DNA of 64,000 nt from Argonema antarcticum A004/B2 (GTDB taxonomy: Bacteria; Cyanobacteriota; Cyanobacteriia; Cyanobacteriales; Aerosakkonemataceae): the NCBI RefSeq assembly GCF_023333585.1, contig NZ_JAIQZN010000033.1:1-64000 (forward strand), in the 5' to 3' direction. Every line of letters starts with the position of its first letter. The first letter of the stretch is position 1. A program made the position numbers and the translations under genes. Positions 54,266 through 61,745 of this stretch are shown piece after piece. The notes below the pieces were generated by a model that was not told where the DNA came from, did no database searches, and saw only the letters and a list, made by a program, of their open reading frames with translations.

Positions 54266-54475
54266 CTAGCTCGTCTTCAGTTGTGCTAACTTTTGTCTAA
54301 TTAAGATATCAACTTCCTCAACCTCAGCATTTGATTTCGGGATGTCAAAAGTCTGTGGAGACGCTTCAGAGGTAAAACGGTCAACAAAGGCATGAAACGC
54401 TGCCTTATCGTTGGGGTTAGCAATGACGTAAGTTCTTAGCTCAATTTTAGTCATGCTATTAAAGTCAGGCTTCAT
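54266..54475 (-). CDS. DUF6887-like small protein
   Basis: MKPDFNSMTKIELRTYVIAN is the typical start of a small cyanobacterial family that I know as DUF6887, about 70 residues and of unknown function. ATG 54475 overlaps the stop of the upstream DUF6888 gene (ATGA), so the two are translationally coupled. An in-frame ATG at 54490 is upstream of that overlap and less likely. Such couples resemble toxin-antitoxin modules; that is inference. Confidence 0.7.
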   Translation of the reverse strand: MKPDFNSMTKIELRTYVIANPNDKAAFHAFVDRFTSEASPQTFDIPKSNAEVEEVDILIRQKLAQLKTS

Positions 54476-54648
54476 CACAAAAACCTCCAAAGACCATTGG
54501 GATAGATTTCTATCTCTATGTTATCTCCTGCCAAAATAAACAGATTACCTGTTCGCTCGTCCAGGCGGACAACGAAAATAGGGGTAAATGTATTGGTCAA
54601 GGATTGACATAGTATGACACATCTGATGCCTTGTTCAGCAGTTGGCAA
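54475..54648 (-). CDS. DUF6888-like small protein with TTG start
   Basis: The 57-residue frame reads (M)PTAEQGIRCVILCQSL at its start and ERTGNLFILAGDNIEIEIYP NGLWRFL at its end, matching the DUF6888 pattern (PTAEQ, VRLDERTG, NLFILAG, WRF). The usual ATG is TTG here. It overlaps its DUF6887 partner by one base in ATGA. The pair sits at the left edge of the toxin-antitoxin island. Confidence 0.7.
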   Translation of the reverse strand: MPTAEQGIRCVILCQSLTNTFTPIFVVRLDERTGNLFILAGDNIEIEIYPNGLWRFL

Positions 54649-54697
54649 AGTCTATATACCTAATAATCATATAGCTTACAGCGCCTTGATAAGTCAT
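54635..54697 (-). pseudogene. 20-codon toxin-position remnant
   Basis: ATG 54697 overlaps the antitoxin stop in ATGA, as a coupled toxin gene would, and reads MTYQGAVSYMIIRYIDFANC before TGA. A full ParE-type toxin would be about 90 residues. It looks like the decayed head of a lost toxin. Confidence 0.35.
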
Positions 54698-54960
54698 AGA
54701 CGAGGGGGGATGTTGAACTGCTGCTGTAGCGCTGTCATGGCTTGGTCGGCGGGGATGCCTTCACCGAGATCGAAGCTTTCGAGTCCTTTGCGGATGCCGA
54801 TGATCGCTTCGAGGTAGTCGATTCGCTCCTTCTGTTGTTCGTAGATATTGAGTTGGCGGTGTGGAGAGGATTTGAGCGATCGCACCAAGCTGAGAAGATC
54901 GGTGAGCAGTTCGTCAGGGGTGCTATCTATTTCTTGGAGGAGTAGTTCTTTGATGGTCAT
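54694..54960 (-). CDS. probable antitoxin (orphan)
   Basis: An 88-residue protein. MTIKELLLQEIDSTPDELLT has the DUF2281-like start common to cyanobacterial antitoxins, and the C-terminal half (AIIGIRKGLESFDLGEGIPA DQAMTALQQ) resembles ParD-type ends. ATG follows GAGGCTG-like text weakly. Its stop overlaps an ATG, but only a 20-codon remnant follows, so the toxin is missing. It may act as an anti-addiction antitoxin. Confidence 0.6.
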   Translation of the reverse strand: MTIKELLLQEIDSTPDELLTDLLSLVRSLKSSPHRQLNIYEQQKERIDYLEAIIGIRKGLESFDLGEGIPADQAMTALQQQFNIPPRL

Positions 54961-55040
54961 CGCCGCATCTCAGGAGGATTGATACTTTGAGTATAACGAG
55001 TCTCGATCGGGCCGATCGAAGAGGTTGCGTTGGCATGACT

Positions 55041-55088
55041 CGATCGCTATCTGTTAAATCATCGCATTGGTAAGCTAGAATCGATCGA
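55041..55088 (+). repeat. island repeat R1 (partial)
   Basis: CGATCGCTATCTGTTAAATC ATCGCATTGG: a diverged copy of the repeat that separates the cassettes, directly before the 55106 antitoxin. Confidence 0.55.
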
Positions 55089-55105
55089 AGTTTCTGAAGT
55101 CTGAC

Positions 55106-55330
55106 ATGGAAACAATGCTAAATATTGAATATCTTACGAACAAAGACGGAGATGCGATCGCAGTGGTGATTCCTATTGAGCTATGGCGAAAACTGCTACC
55201 TAATGAAGAAGCTTCTGTTGATGAACTTGCTGAAGCAGTAGAAGACTATTGCATGAACAAAGCGATGAATGAAGCTACTGATACTCCCTTGCTAACTCGC
55301 TCCGAAGCCTTAGCCGCTCTGGAGGAATAA
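55106..55330 (+). CDS. type II antitoxin of a RelE/ParE pair
   Basis: A 74-residue protein. The beta-strand start NIEYLTNKDGDAIAVVIPIE LW and the acidic helical C-terminus match antitoxins paired with RelE in cyanobacteria. It would bind the toxin and its own operator. ATG 55106 (or 55115). The toxin starts 5 bases downstream. Confidence 0.75.
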   Translation: METMLNIEYLTNKDGDAIAVVIPIELWRKLLPNEEASVDELAEAVEDYCMNKAMNEATDTPLLTRSEALAALEE

Positions 55331-55335
55331 TTATC

Positions 55336-55605
55336 TTGAAAGTTCAATATCGTCAGGCTTTTCTAAAAGACTTGAAACAACTGAAGAGTTCAACATCATA
55401 CGAACGCATCTACGAATTGGCGTTTACCACTCTAGAATCTATTAACACATTGGAGGATATTTCTGACATTAAAGCTATGGTAGGTTATGCTGGTCGCTAT
55501 CGCATTCGCATCGGCAATTACCGCATTGGAATAGAGGTTAATGAAGATGTTATAGAAGTGATGCGTGTTTTACATCGTCGGGAATTTTATCGTTATTTTC
55601 CGTAA
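55336..55605 (+). CDS. RelE/ParE-family toxin
   Basis: An 89-residue ribosome-dependent RNase-like toxin. MKVQYRQAFLKDLKQLK and GYAGRYRIRIGNYRIGIEVN followed by RVLHRREFYRYFP are the RelE core and basic C-terminal residues. The start is TTG 55336, five bases after the antitoxin stop, typical for coupled translation. Confidence 0.88.
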   Translation: MKVQYRQAFLKDLKQLKSSTSYERIYELAFTTLESINTLEDISDIKAMVGYAGRYRIRIGNYRIGIEVNEDVIEVMRVLHRREFYRYFP

Positions 55606-55636
55606 GCATAACGCGATCGCGCAGCGTGCCGGAGGC

Positions 55637-55680
55637 ATATCGCTATCCGTCCAATCATCACATTGTTATGCTGGAAAACG
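55637..55680 (+). repeat. island repeat R2 (partial)
   Basis: ATATCGCTATCCGTCCAATC ATCACATTG TTATG, immediately before the end of the next cassette. Confidence 0.65.
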
Positions 55681-55681
55681 A

Positions 55682-55870
55682 TTATTTTTGTTCCGTCGGC
55701 TGCACCGCATTGTTAGACTGCTTCCCCGGAGTTAGCGTTACCAACTGTCTACCACTTTCTGCTTGCTTTCTTCGCCAATCTTCACATATCGCGTTCATGT
55801 CATAGTTGAAAGACTTTGCGTGTTCGTCGCGAATTCGATGAAGTTCTTCTAAAATTTCATCCTGCCACAT
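55682..55870 (-). CDS. small protein coupled to VapC-like toxin
   Basis: A 62-residue protein starting MWQDEILEELHRIRDEHAKS. It begins 3 bases after the upstream PIN gene. I know this combination as a recurrent pair in cyanobacteria, in which the small acidic-helical protein may be the antitoxin or an accessory. Function inferred from context only. Confidence 0.65.
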   Translation of the reverse strand: MWQDEILEELHRIRDEHAKSFNYDMNAICEDWRRKQAESGRQLVTLTPGKQSNNAVQPTEQK

Positions 55871-55873
55871 AGT

Positions 55874-56347
55874 TTATTCTCCCATCAATTCTAATGGTGT
55901 ACAGATTATTGGTAGAGTGTATCCAGAATTAGAGCTAATTTCCAGCAGTTTCCTTTGGATTTGAGCATTTGCAATATGCTTGCAATTCCAGGTTAACAAG
56001 TAATTGAGACTGTTGACTGTAGCTAGCGCAATATGAATTGCATCATCAGAGGCTTTAGAGGGAAGATTACTCCGCTTCATAAACTGTGCTGCTAAGTCCT
56101 CTACGGCTTCAGTTACTTCAAGTAAAGACAAACCACGCACTGCCTCAAGCCTCTGAGCAGCTATTTCTGGATCGCCTTGTGCTGCCTCAGTTAGAACAAC
56201 TTGTGAGATGTAAAGGGTAAATGCACTTCGACGTAATTCCCACCAATCCCTTGTCACTTCAATATTTCCGGCAATAATCAGATTTTTTGTTGATCGTGCC
56301 GTTAAATAGCCAAGAACGCTGGTTTCGATGTATACGGTTTCGCTCAT
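55874..56347 (-). CDS. PIN-domain toxin (VapC-like)
   Basis: A 157-residue PIN nuclease: the first acidic residue in VYIETSVLGYLTAR (Glu in place of the common Asp), then Glu in QVVLTEAAQGD, and SKASDDAIHIALATVNSLNYL for the Asp pair. It ends TPLELMGE. VapC-type toxins cleave tRNA or rRNA. Gene order (toxin first) is the reverse of most VapBC modules. Confidence 0.82.
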   Translation of the reverse strand: MSETVYIETSVLGYLTARSTKNLIIAGNIEVTRDWWELRRSAFTLYISQVVLTEAAQGDPEIAAQRLEAVRGLSLLEVTEAVEDLAAQFMKRSNLPSKASDDAIHIALATVNSLNYLLTWNCKHIANAQIQRKLLEISSNSGYTLPIICTPLELMGE

Positions 56348-56402
56348 GTTGAGGAACTATAGGTTATTCTATTTTAACCTATAGTTGGGTTTTAAACTAC
56401 TA

Positions 56403-56640
56403 TCCCAAAGTACCCATAGCAGCGATCGCTATTTTTTGGTAGTGCGATCGCTATCCATCCGATCGTCGCATAGTCAAGCGATCGCTCTTTATGCTTGGTA
56501 GTGCGATCGCTATTTTTTGGTAGTGCGTTCGCGTAGCGTGCCGTAGGCAATCGCTATCCGTACAATCATCCCATTGTCATGGTGAAATGGATCGGATTGT
56601 GAGTGAAAAAAGATGTTGGTTTTTTTTGTTTCAAATTAAT
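56403..56640 (+). repeat. island repeat R3 with HIP1-rich composite
   Basis: Contains GCGATCGCTCTTTATGCTTG GTAGTGCG (56477-56505) and then the main unit TATCCGTACAATCATCCCATTG through GATTGTGAGTG AAAAAAGATG to 56640. It separates the 55682-56347 and 56734-57205 cassettes. Confidence 0.75.
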
Positions 56641-56733
56641 GTATAAGTAAGCGCGATAATGCTACGCATCGCTTACGCGATCACAATGAATGTGAGTCAC
56701 CCAGATACATCAGCCGAATTTTGAAACAGTTAA

Positions 56734-57214
<481 letters not shown>

Positions 57215-57281
57215 CTACTCTTAAGTAGCGTTGGGAGGTGAGCAATTGCCCACTTTACTACTTTACTATTTTTTGGATGGT

Positions 57282-57417
57282 GCGATCGCTATTCGGGTCG
57301 TAAGCGATCGCTATCCATCCAATCATCCCATTGTCATGGTGTAAATCGATAAGATTGTGAGTGGAAAAAGAAGTTGGGTTTACTTGTGTTAACCCGAAGT
57401 AAAAGGAAGGGCGATCG
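57282..57417 (+). repeat. island repeat R4 (full length)
   Basis: Begins GCGATCGCTATTCGGGTCGT AAGCGATCGCTATCC and ends GAAGTAAAAGGAAGGGCGATCG. From TATCCATCC to the end it matches R8 with a single difference that I can see in about 108 bases. Confidence 0.85.
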
Positions 57418-57516
57418 TGTGATAGTCAGAAACCCAGTTTCTTGTCGGGGCGATCGCATTTTTTTCAATTAGTGATAAAGTCATTAAGTTGATTACCCCA
57501 AAACGATAAAATTAGA

Positions 57517-57837
57517 TTGTCAGTCCACTCACGCTATGCAGATGGTACAATTGTACTTAAAAGCCAGCTACCGCCTAGACTTGGGGAAGCAAAACCCGAT
57601 CTGAATGCTATAGGGCCGCATTCTCAGTTAAGATGGGATACTTATAACCAGAGGATTTATCAGATGCGAGAATTTGATGGGTCTGGACAACCAGTGAGAG
57701 ATTTAGATTTTACCAGTCCTACCTATCCTAACGGTAATCCTCGCCCGGATCATCTACCGCCACCTCATCAACATAGCTGGATACCAAATCTTACTGGTGG
57801 AACTCCTACTAGAAATAAAAGACCAGAACCATTATGA
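57517..57837 (+). CDS. polymorphic-toxin C-terminal domain, detached
   Basis: A 106-residue frame with TTG start. GPHSQLRWDTYNQRIYQMRE FDGSGQPVRDLDFT and HPHQ-type PPPHQHSWIPN look like the catalytic tip of a polymorphic (contact-dependent or RHS-type) toxin, where such domains sit at the C-terminus of very large secreted proteins. No delivery part precedes it. It overlaps the next gene by 4 bases (ATGA). I am fairly sure of the toxin-tip nature, less of the subtype. Confidence 0.6.
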   Translation: MSVHSRYADGTIVLKSQLPPRLGEAKPDLNAIGPHSQLRWDTYNQRIYQMREFDGSGQPVRDLDFTSPTYPNGNPRPDHLPPPHQHSWIPNLTGGTPTRNKRPEPL

Positions 57838-58265
57838 AATCTCAAACTTCTACTTTGAGCCAAAATGTTAGCCAAAAGTGGGCTGTTACACTCTGCTGTG
57901 AAGAACAGGAAAAGCTAGAATCCAGAGTTGCTAAAATTGTTGAGTATTTGGCTGAAAATTGGGATTTATCTAATGAATGGGTGATTTCTGATATTGATGC
58001 TACTGGAAGGTGTGGCGATCGGTTCACTAAGAAAGGTAATAAGCAAGAAGTATTTAGTTTATCTACTTGGGATTTACTGGGTGTATTGAATGAAGAGGGC
58101 CAAGTTATTGAACTAGATGCAACCTTGATTAAAAGTGGGGATGAAGTGTTTAAAATTATTATTCGAGATGGAATTTCTGTTGATGTGCTTGGCAGTGGGG
58201 AAGTGTTACCATTGACAGTTATTGGTAAATATGTGGCTGTTGACAATTCGTGGTTTTTGTGGTAA
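57834..58265 (+). CDS. probable immunity protein
   Basis: A 143-residue acidic protein (SNEWVISDIDATGRCGDRFT, WDLLGVLNEEGQVIELDATL) with no recognised family. It is coupled to the toxin tip by ATGA overlap, as immunity genes usually are. No signal or membrane segment. Confidence 0.6.
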   Translation: MKSQTSTLSQNVSQKWAVTLCCEEQEKLESRVAKIVEYLAENWDLSNEWVISDIDATGRCGDRFTKKGNKQEVFSLSTWDLLGVLNEEGQVIELDATLIKSGDEVFKIIIRDGISVDVLGSGEVLPLTVIGKYVAVDNSWFLW

Positions 58266-58274
58266 TTGAAAAGT

Positions 58275-58454
58275 GGCGATCGCTCTTTATGCTTGGTAGT
58301 GCGATCGCGATCGAGTCAGAAACTGGGTCTCTTAATCACATCTCTTTTCGCTGACAAAAATTATTGCAGAAACTCCTTTTTTTGTGGGGGGCGATGCTAT
58401 CCATCCGATCATCCCATTGTCATGGTGTAAATCGATAAGATTGTGAGTGGAAAC
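58275..58454 (+). repeat. island repeat R5 (3' truncated)
   Basis: GCGATCGCTCTTTATGCTTG at 58275, then the main unit from about 58391 (TATCCATCCGATCATCCCATTG). It breaks off at GAGTGGAAA, exactly where the duplicated protease/partner segment starts. Confidence 0.75.
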
Positions 58455-58518
58455 GGTGTGGAAACCGAAAAGCGATAGTGACAGTAGCGTGTCTGTCGTT
58501 TACGATGCCTGATATCAC
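58420..58518 (-). pseudogene. truncated clan AA protease gene (copy of 60928-61293)
   Basis: GTG 58518 overlaps the upstream stop as in the intact copy and reads MISGIVNDRHATVTIAFRFP H, then leaves the protease sequence inside repeat R5 and stops at 58420. The duplication junction lies at about 58452. Confidence 0.8.
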
Positions 58519-58884
58519 TTGTAAACGCGCTCCATAACACCGCCGAACGAAGCCGCAACATTGTACCCAATTCGTATTCCAAAGAGTCGAGCGTTGGGAT
58601 TTTTTTCACTCAAATGTTTGGCTGCTTCCAAACCTGTTTTGTCAACTTCATAGTTGCCTGTTTCAATATCAATAATAACCATCTTACCGATGTTATCTTC
58701 CGTTTCTACTTGTTGCTGGATTCTGGTTTTGTATAGTTGCTTTGCAATTCGTGCAACTTCTTCATGGCTTAGAAGGATGGTTTGCATAATTTAACTCCCG
58801 ATCGCTACTCTGACTTCTAGGAACTCCTTTATGATATCTTACCGCTAAACAGGGTGGATATTGCTTACCTTATGAGTTTGGTAA
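58452..58884. repeat. 433-bp duplicated segment, copy 1
   Basis: Aligned with 61227-61659 without indels (constant offset 2775); I count five substitutions. It spans the 5' end of the protease gene, the whole 90-residue partner gene and its promoter region. Confidence 0.9.
58515..58787 (-). CDS. 90-residue protein, duplicate of 61290-61562
   Basis: MQTILLSHEEVARIAKQLYK starts a protein with two substitutions relative to its twin (Ile for Leu, Arg for Ser). IGKMVIIDIETGNYEVDKTG and ARLFGIRIGYNVAASFGGVM suggest a small alpha/beta fold. The partner protease is truncated in this copy. Unknown function; the intact copy is coupled to a clan AA protease. Confidence 0.75.
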   Translation of the reverse strand: MQTILLSHEEVARIAKQLYKTRIQQQVETEDNIGKMVIIDIETGNYEVDKTGLEAAKHLSEKNPNARLFGIRIGYNVAASFGGVMERVYK

Positions 58885-58902
58885 AGGGTATATTAAAAGT
58901 CA

Positions 58903-59012
58903 AGCGATCGCTCTTTATGCTTGGTAGTGCGATCGCTATTCGGGTCGTAAGCGATCGCTATCTATCCAATCATCACATTGCAATGATAGAAATGGATAAG
59001 ATTGCGAAGTCT
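58903..59012 (+). repeat. island repeat R6
   Basis: GCGATCGCTCTTTATGCTTG, GTGCGATCGCTATTCGGGTC GTAAG and TATCTATCCAATCATCACATTG in the same order as R4. The 3' part is diverged. Confidence 0.75.
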
Positions 59013-59030
59013 GTCAGGATATTGGTAGAG

Positions 59031-59477
59031 CTATACCACTAATTCCTGTGGACGTACAACTGTAATGCTTGATTTAACCGCAAAATCACTTGGATTGAAG
59101 GTCAGAAGATGTGTAATTTTATTTGCCAGCATAACCGCAATGAGACGGACATCGTGAGTACGTTTACCCATAACTTTATTAGTTGTGACCAAATCTAACC
59201 AATTGGGAAAAATTTGTGGGGATTCTTCTAGCAATGGGAAGCGATTAAGAAGCTCGTCTATTATGTTTCGCGTTTTTTCTGTAGTCCATCCTAAGCCATT
59301 TACTTCAACTGGTCTTGTTGCAACTACCCAAAGTTCTATTAATACTTGTGCTGTCAGAAAACATTCATCCGCTTGGTTTAGTAAACAAGATATTGCAACT
59401 GTTGCCAGATGATGTTGCAGATCGTCAGGGTTACAAAAACGCAAGACTATATTGGTATCTAGCAGATATTTTGTCAT
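59031..59477 (-). CDS. VapC-family PIN toxin
   Basis: A 148-residue PIN nuclease: Asp in YLLDTNIVLRF, Glu in AQVLIELWVVATRP, and Asp in GKRTHDVRLIAVMLAN, then LLTFNPSDF. It overlaps its antitoxin gene by 4 bases (ATGA). Antitoxin-first order is standard for VapBC. Confidence 0.9.
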   Translation of the reverse strand: MTKYLLDTNIVLRFCNPDDLQHHLATVAISCLLNQADECFLTAQVLIELWVVATRPVEVNGLGWTTEKTRNIIDELLNRFPLLEESPQIFPNWLDLVTTNKVMGKRTHDVRLIAVMLANKITHLLTFNPSDFAVKSSITVVRPQELVV

Positions 59478-59722
59478 TCTTCGTAAATGCGATCGCGGCT
59501 AAATGCTTCATCAGATAAGCTCACATTTGTTGTTGGAAGTTGAGAAATCCAATCCCGAAACTCCCTCGCCCGTTCTGCTGGTGTTGCTGTTTGCCAAAAT
59601 GGAACAAAAGATGATTTAACCTGAGTAGATTCAGACTCAATTAAGTTGATGAAATCGGCAATTTTTTTAAGTTGGTCTTCGTTGAGTCTATCTAATTCCT
59701 GTTTAAGCTTTTCTCTTAGCAT
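59474..59722 (-). CDS. antitoxin of the VapC pair
   Basis: An 82-residue protein. MLREKLKQELDRLNEDQLKK IADF is a DUF2281-like helical start, followed by the WQTATPAERAREFRDWI segment typical of cyanobacterial VapC partners. Coupled to the toxin by ATGA. Confidence 0.8.
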   Translation of the reverse strand: MLREKLKQELDRLNEDQLKKIADFINLIESESTQVKSSFVPFWQTATPAERAREFRDWISQLPTTNVSLSDEAFSRDRIYEE

Positions 59723-59829
59723 AACTGATGGTTTGGTAAAAGCATATTTATTATATCGTAAATCGCCGATTTCATGCTATGGGTGAAGCGTAGCTATTGT
59801 CTAAGCTAATCGCTATGAGTTTTGGGTGG

Positions 59830-59953
59830 GGTGCGATCGCAATTCGTGTCGTAGGCGATCGCTATCCGTCCAATCATCGCATTGTCATGGTGAAAATGGA
59901 TAAGATTGTGAGTGTAAAAAAAAGATGTTGGGTTTCTTTGTTTCAAGTTAATT
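59830..59953 (+). repeat. island repeat R7
   Basis: GTGCGATCGCAATTCGTGTC GTAGG then GCGATCGCTATCCGTCCAAT CATCGCATTGTCATGG and GATTGTGAGTGTAAAAAAAA G. It precedes the plus-strand 60035-60720 pair. Confidence 0.8.
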
Positions 59954-60034
59954 TAGGCTAGGTTCAAGATATTGACAAACTAGCTGATTAGTATAAAATT
60001 AACTCATCATATTTAATGCTTAGCACAGACAGAG

Positions 60035-60370
60035 ATGATTTATCTGATTCAAGAGCGTGCTACTGAAGAACAAATTGAAAAAATGCTAGAAACCCTTGGT
60101 ATTTATATTAAACTGGCAGTAGATATCGATCGGTTAATTCTGGCAGGAGGTGGAGAATATCATGCTGATTGCGAAGCTGTGTTGCTGAAAAATGGAAGCA
60201 AGCAAGTAGATATTTGGGGAGCAGACTGGTATCCTCTTACACAAGAGGTAGGTTATGAATCTCTAATCAATATCCGTCCGCGTCAAAACAATCGATCGAT
60301 GGAAATTCAAGATCCGGTTATTCGAGAACGGGTTGCTGAAATCGTTCAACAGTTATTAGGAGGATTATGA
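60035..60370 (+). CDS. DUF5674 family protein
   Basis: A 111-residue protein. YIKLAVDIDRLILAGGGEYH ADCEAVLL and SLINIRPRQNNRSMEIQDP are diagnostic of DUF5674. The family recurs in cyanobacteria next to other small genes, and the conserved Asp/His/Asn residues look enzymatic, but there is no known activity. Overlaps the next gene by ATGA. Confidence 0.88.
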   Translation: MIYLIQERATEEQIEKMLETLGIYIKLAVDIDRLILAGGGEYHADCEAVLLKNGSKQVDIWGADWYPLTQEVGYESLINIRPRQNNRSMEIQDPVIRERVAEIVQQLLGGL

Positions 60371-60720
60371 GAGATTGGAATGCTTTAAAGTCACGCTATT
60401 TACGAGACGATCTGCCCATTCGTTTAGGGAATTTGGCATCGAATTTGGCACGAATTAACTCTCGATGTCAAAATCTAGCCAATCGCGATTTGGTTGAAAG
60501 TCTGCTGCAAGAAAGTAAGGTTTTTATTGAATGGACGGCAAAAGATGCAGAGGTAGAAATAGCCGCCGAATTAGTTGAATTACAAGTTGAGTTAGCTTGC
60601 TGGCAGTATTCTTGGACAAGTATTTGGGAGGATACAGAACAACGAATAAAAGTGGCCGAAGCAGCAAGGATTTGGTCAGAAAAAGTGCTGAATATGTCGG
60701 GTTTGTTGGCTGTCAATTAG
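60367..60720 (+). CDS. partner of DUF5674, unknown function
   Basis: A 117-residue, mostly helical acidic protein (RDLVESLLQESKVFIEWTAK DAEVEIAAELVELQ). It is translationally coupled to DUF5674 and looks like an antitoxin-sized or adaptor protein. I recognise no family. Confidence 0.65.
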   Translation: MRDWNALKSRYLRDDLPIRLGNLASNLARINSRCQNLANRDLVESLLQESKVFIEWTAKDAEVEIAAELVELQVELACWQYSWTSIWEDTEQRIKVAEAARIWSEKVLNMSGLLAVN

Positions 60721-60773
60721 ATGGGGAAGAGTGGGACGCGCTTTGTTTTGGCGATCGCGCTGACTTTCCCAAC

Positions 60774-60916
60774 GCGATCGCTCTTTATGCTTGGTAGTGC
60801 GATGATCGCTATCCATCCAATCATCGCATTGTCATGGTGTAAATCGATAAGATTGTGAGTGGAAAAAGAAGTTGGGTTTACTTGTGTTAACCCGAAGTAA
60901 AAGGAAGGGCGATCGC
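60774..60916 (+). repeat. island repeat R8 (full length)
   Basis: GCGATCGCTCTTTATGCTTG, GATGATCGCTATCCATCCAA TCATCGCATTG, to AAAAGGAAGGGCGATCGCAC. Nearly identical to R4. Confidence 0.85.
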
Positions 60917-60927
60917 ACTAATGGCTA

Positions 60928-61293
60928 TTACAACTCTTCAATTGTCACCAACCCGCCCTCCGTGAACTGCACTACAAGTTCATGTTCCTCTAGCAAGGCA
61001 GTTCCAAGTAAAGGTCTTCGCCCTGTAGCAAGTACGCTAACTTCTCGTTCTTCCCCATTCCAAAGGATAGTCGCTTCGTGAACTGGTAATGTCACTTCAC
61101 TGTTATCAGCCAAGTTTACAGGCATGGCGTATTTGAAGGGCAAACCTAATAAGGCAACTGCTTCTGTAGGTAAGCAAAGGTAATCTGTAAATCCCGTGTC
61201 CACGACAAACTCAATACGAATATCTGAACGGTGTGGAAACCGAAAAGCGATAGTGACAGTGGCGTGTCTGTCGTTTACGATGCCTGATATCAC
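60928..61293 (-). CDS. clan AA (retropepsin-like) aspartic protease
   Basis: A 121-residue protein with the catalytic motif FVVDTGFTDYLCLPTEAV (D-T-G, about 31-48) and the second hydrophobic-hydrophobic-Gly motif in RRPLLGTALLEEHELVV. It is one lobe and works as a dimer. The start is GTG 61293 overlapping the partner's stop (GTGA). Its substrate is probably a protein made nearby; unknown. Confidence 0.85.
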   Translation of the reverse strand: MISGIVNDRHATVTIAFRFPHRSDIRIEFVVDTGFTDYLCLPTEAVALLGLPFKYAMPVNLADNSEVTLPVHEATILWNGEEREVSVLATGRRPLLGTALLEEHELVVQFTEGGLVTIEEL

Positions 61294-61659
61294 TTGTAAA
61301 CGCGCTCCATAACACCGCCGAACGAAGCCGCAACATTGTACCCAATTCGTATTCCAAAGAGTCGAGCGTTGGGATTTTTTTCACTCAAATGTTTGGCTGC
61401 TTCCAAACCTGTTTTGTCAACTTCATAGTTGCCTGTTTCAATATCAATAATAACCATCTTACCGATGTTATCTTCCGTCTCTACTTGTTGCTGGATGCTG
61501 GTTTTGTATAGTTGCTTTGCAAGTCGTGCAACTTCTTCATGGCTTAGAAGGATGGTTTGCATAATTTAACTCCCGATCGCTACTCTGACTTCTAGGAACT
61601 CCTTTATGATATCTTAACGCTAAACAGGGTGGATATTGCTTACCTTATGAGTTTGGTAA
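61227..61659. repeat. 433-bp duplicated segment, copy 2
   Basis: Counterpart of 58452-58884. The protease gene is complete here, so this is likely the parental copy. Confidence 0.9.
61290..61562 (-). CDS. 90-residue protein coupled to clan AA protease
   Basis: MQTILLSHEEVARLAKQLYK starts the intact-cassette version of the 58515-58787 protein. It overlaps the protease GTG by 3 bases (GTGA). The pair behaves like a two-gene cassette; the role is unknown. A ribosome binding site GGGAG lies about 8 bases before the ATG. Confidence 0.78.
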   Translation of the reverse strand: MQTILLSHEEVARLAKQLYKTSIQQQVETEDNIGKMVIIDIETGNYEVDKTGLEAAKHLSEKNPNARLFGIRIGYNVAASFGGVMERVYK

Positions 61660-61745
61660 CAACTGTCTTAAAAGTCAAGCGATCGCACTTTCTTTTGGTG
61701 GGGCGATCGCGCTATTCCCTACTGCCAAACTTACCGCTTATCAAA

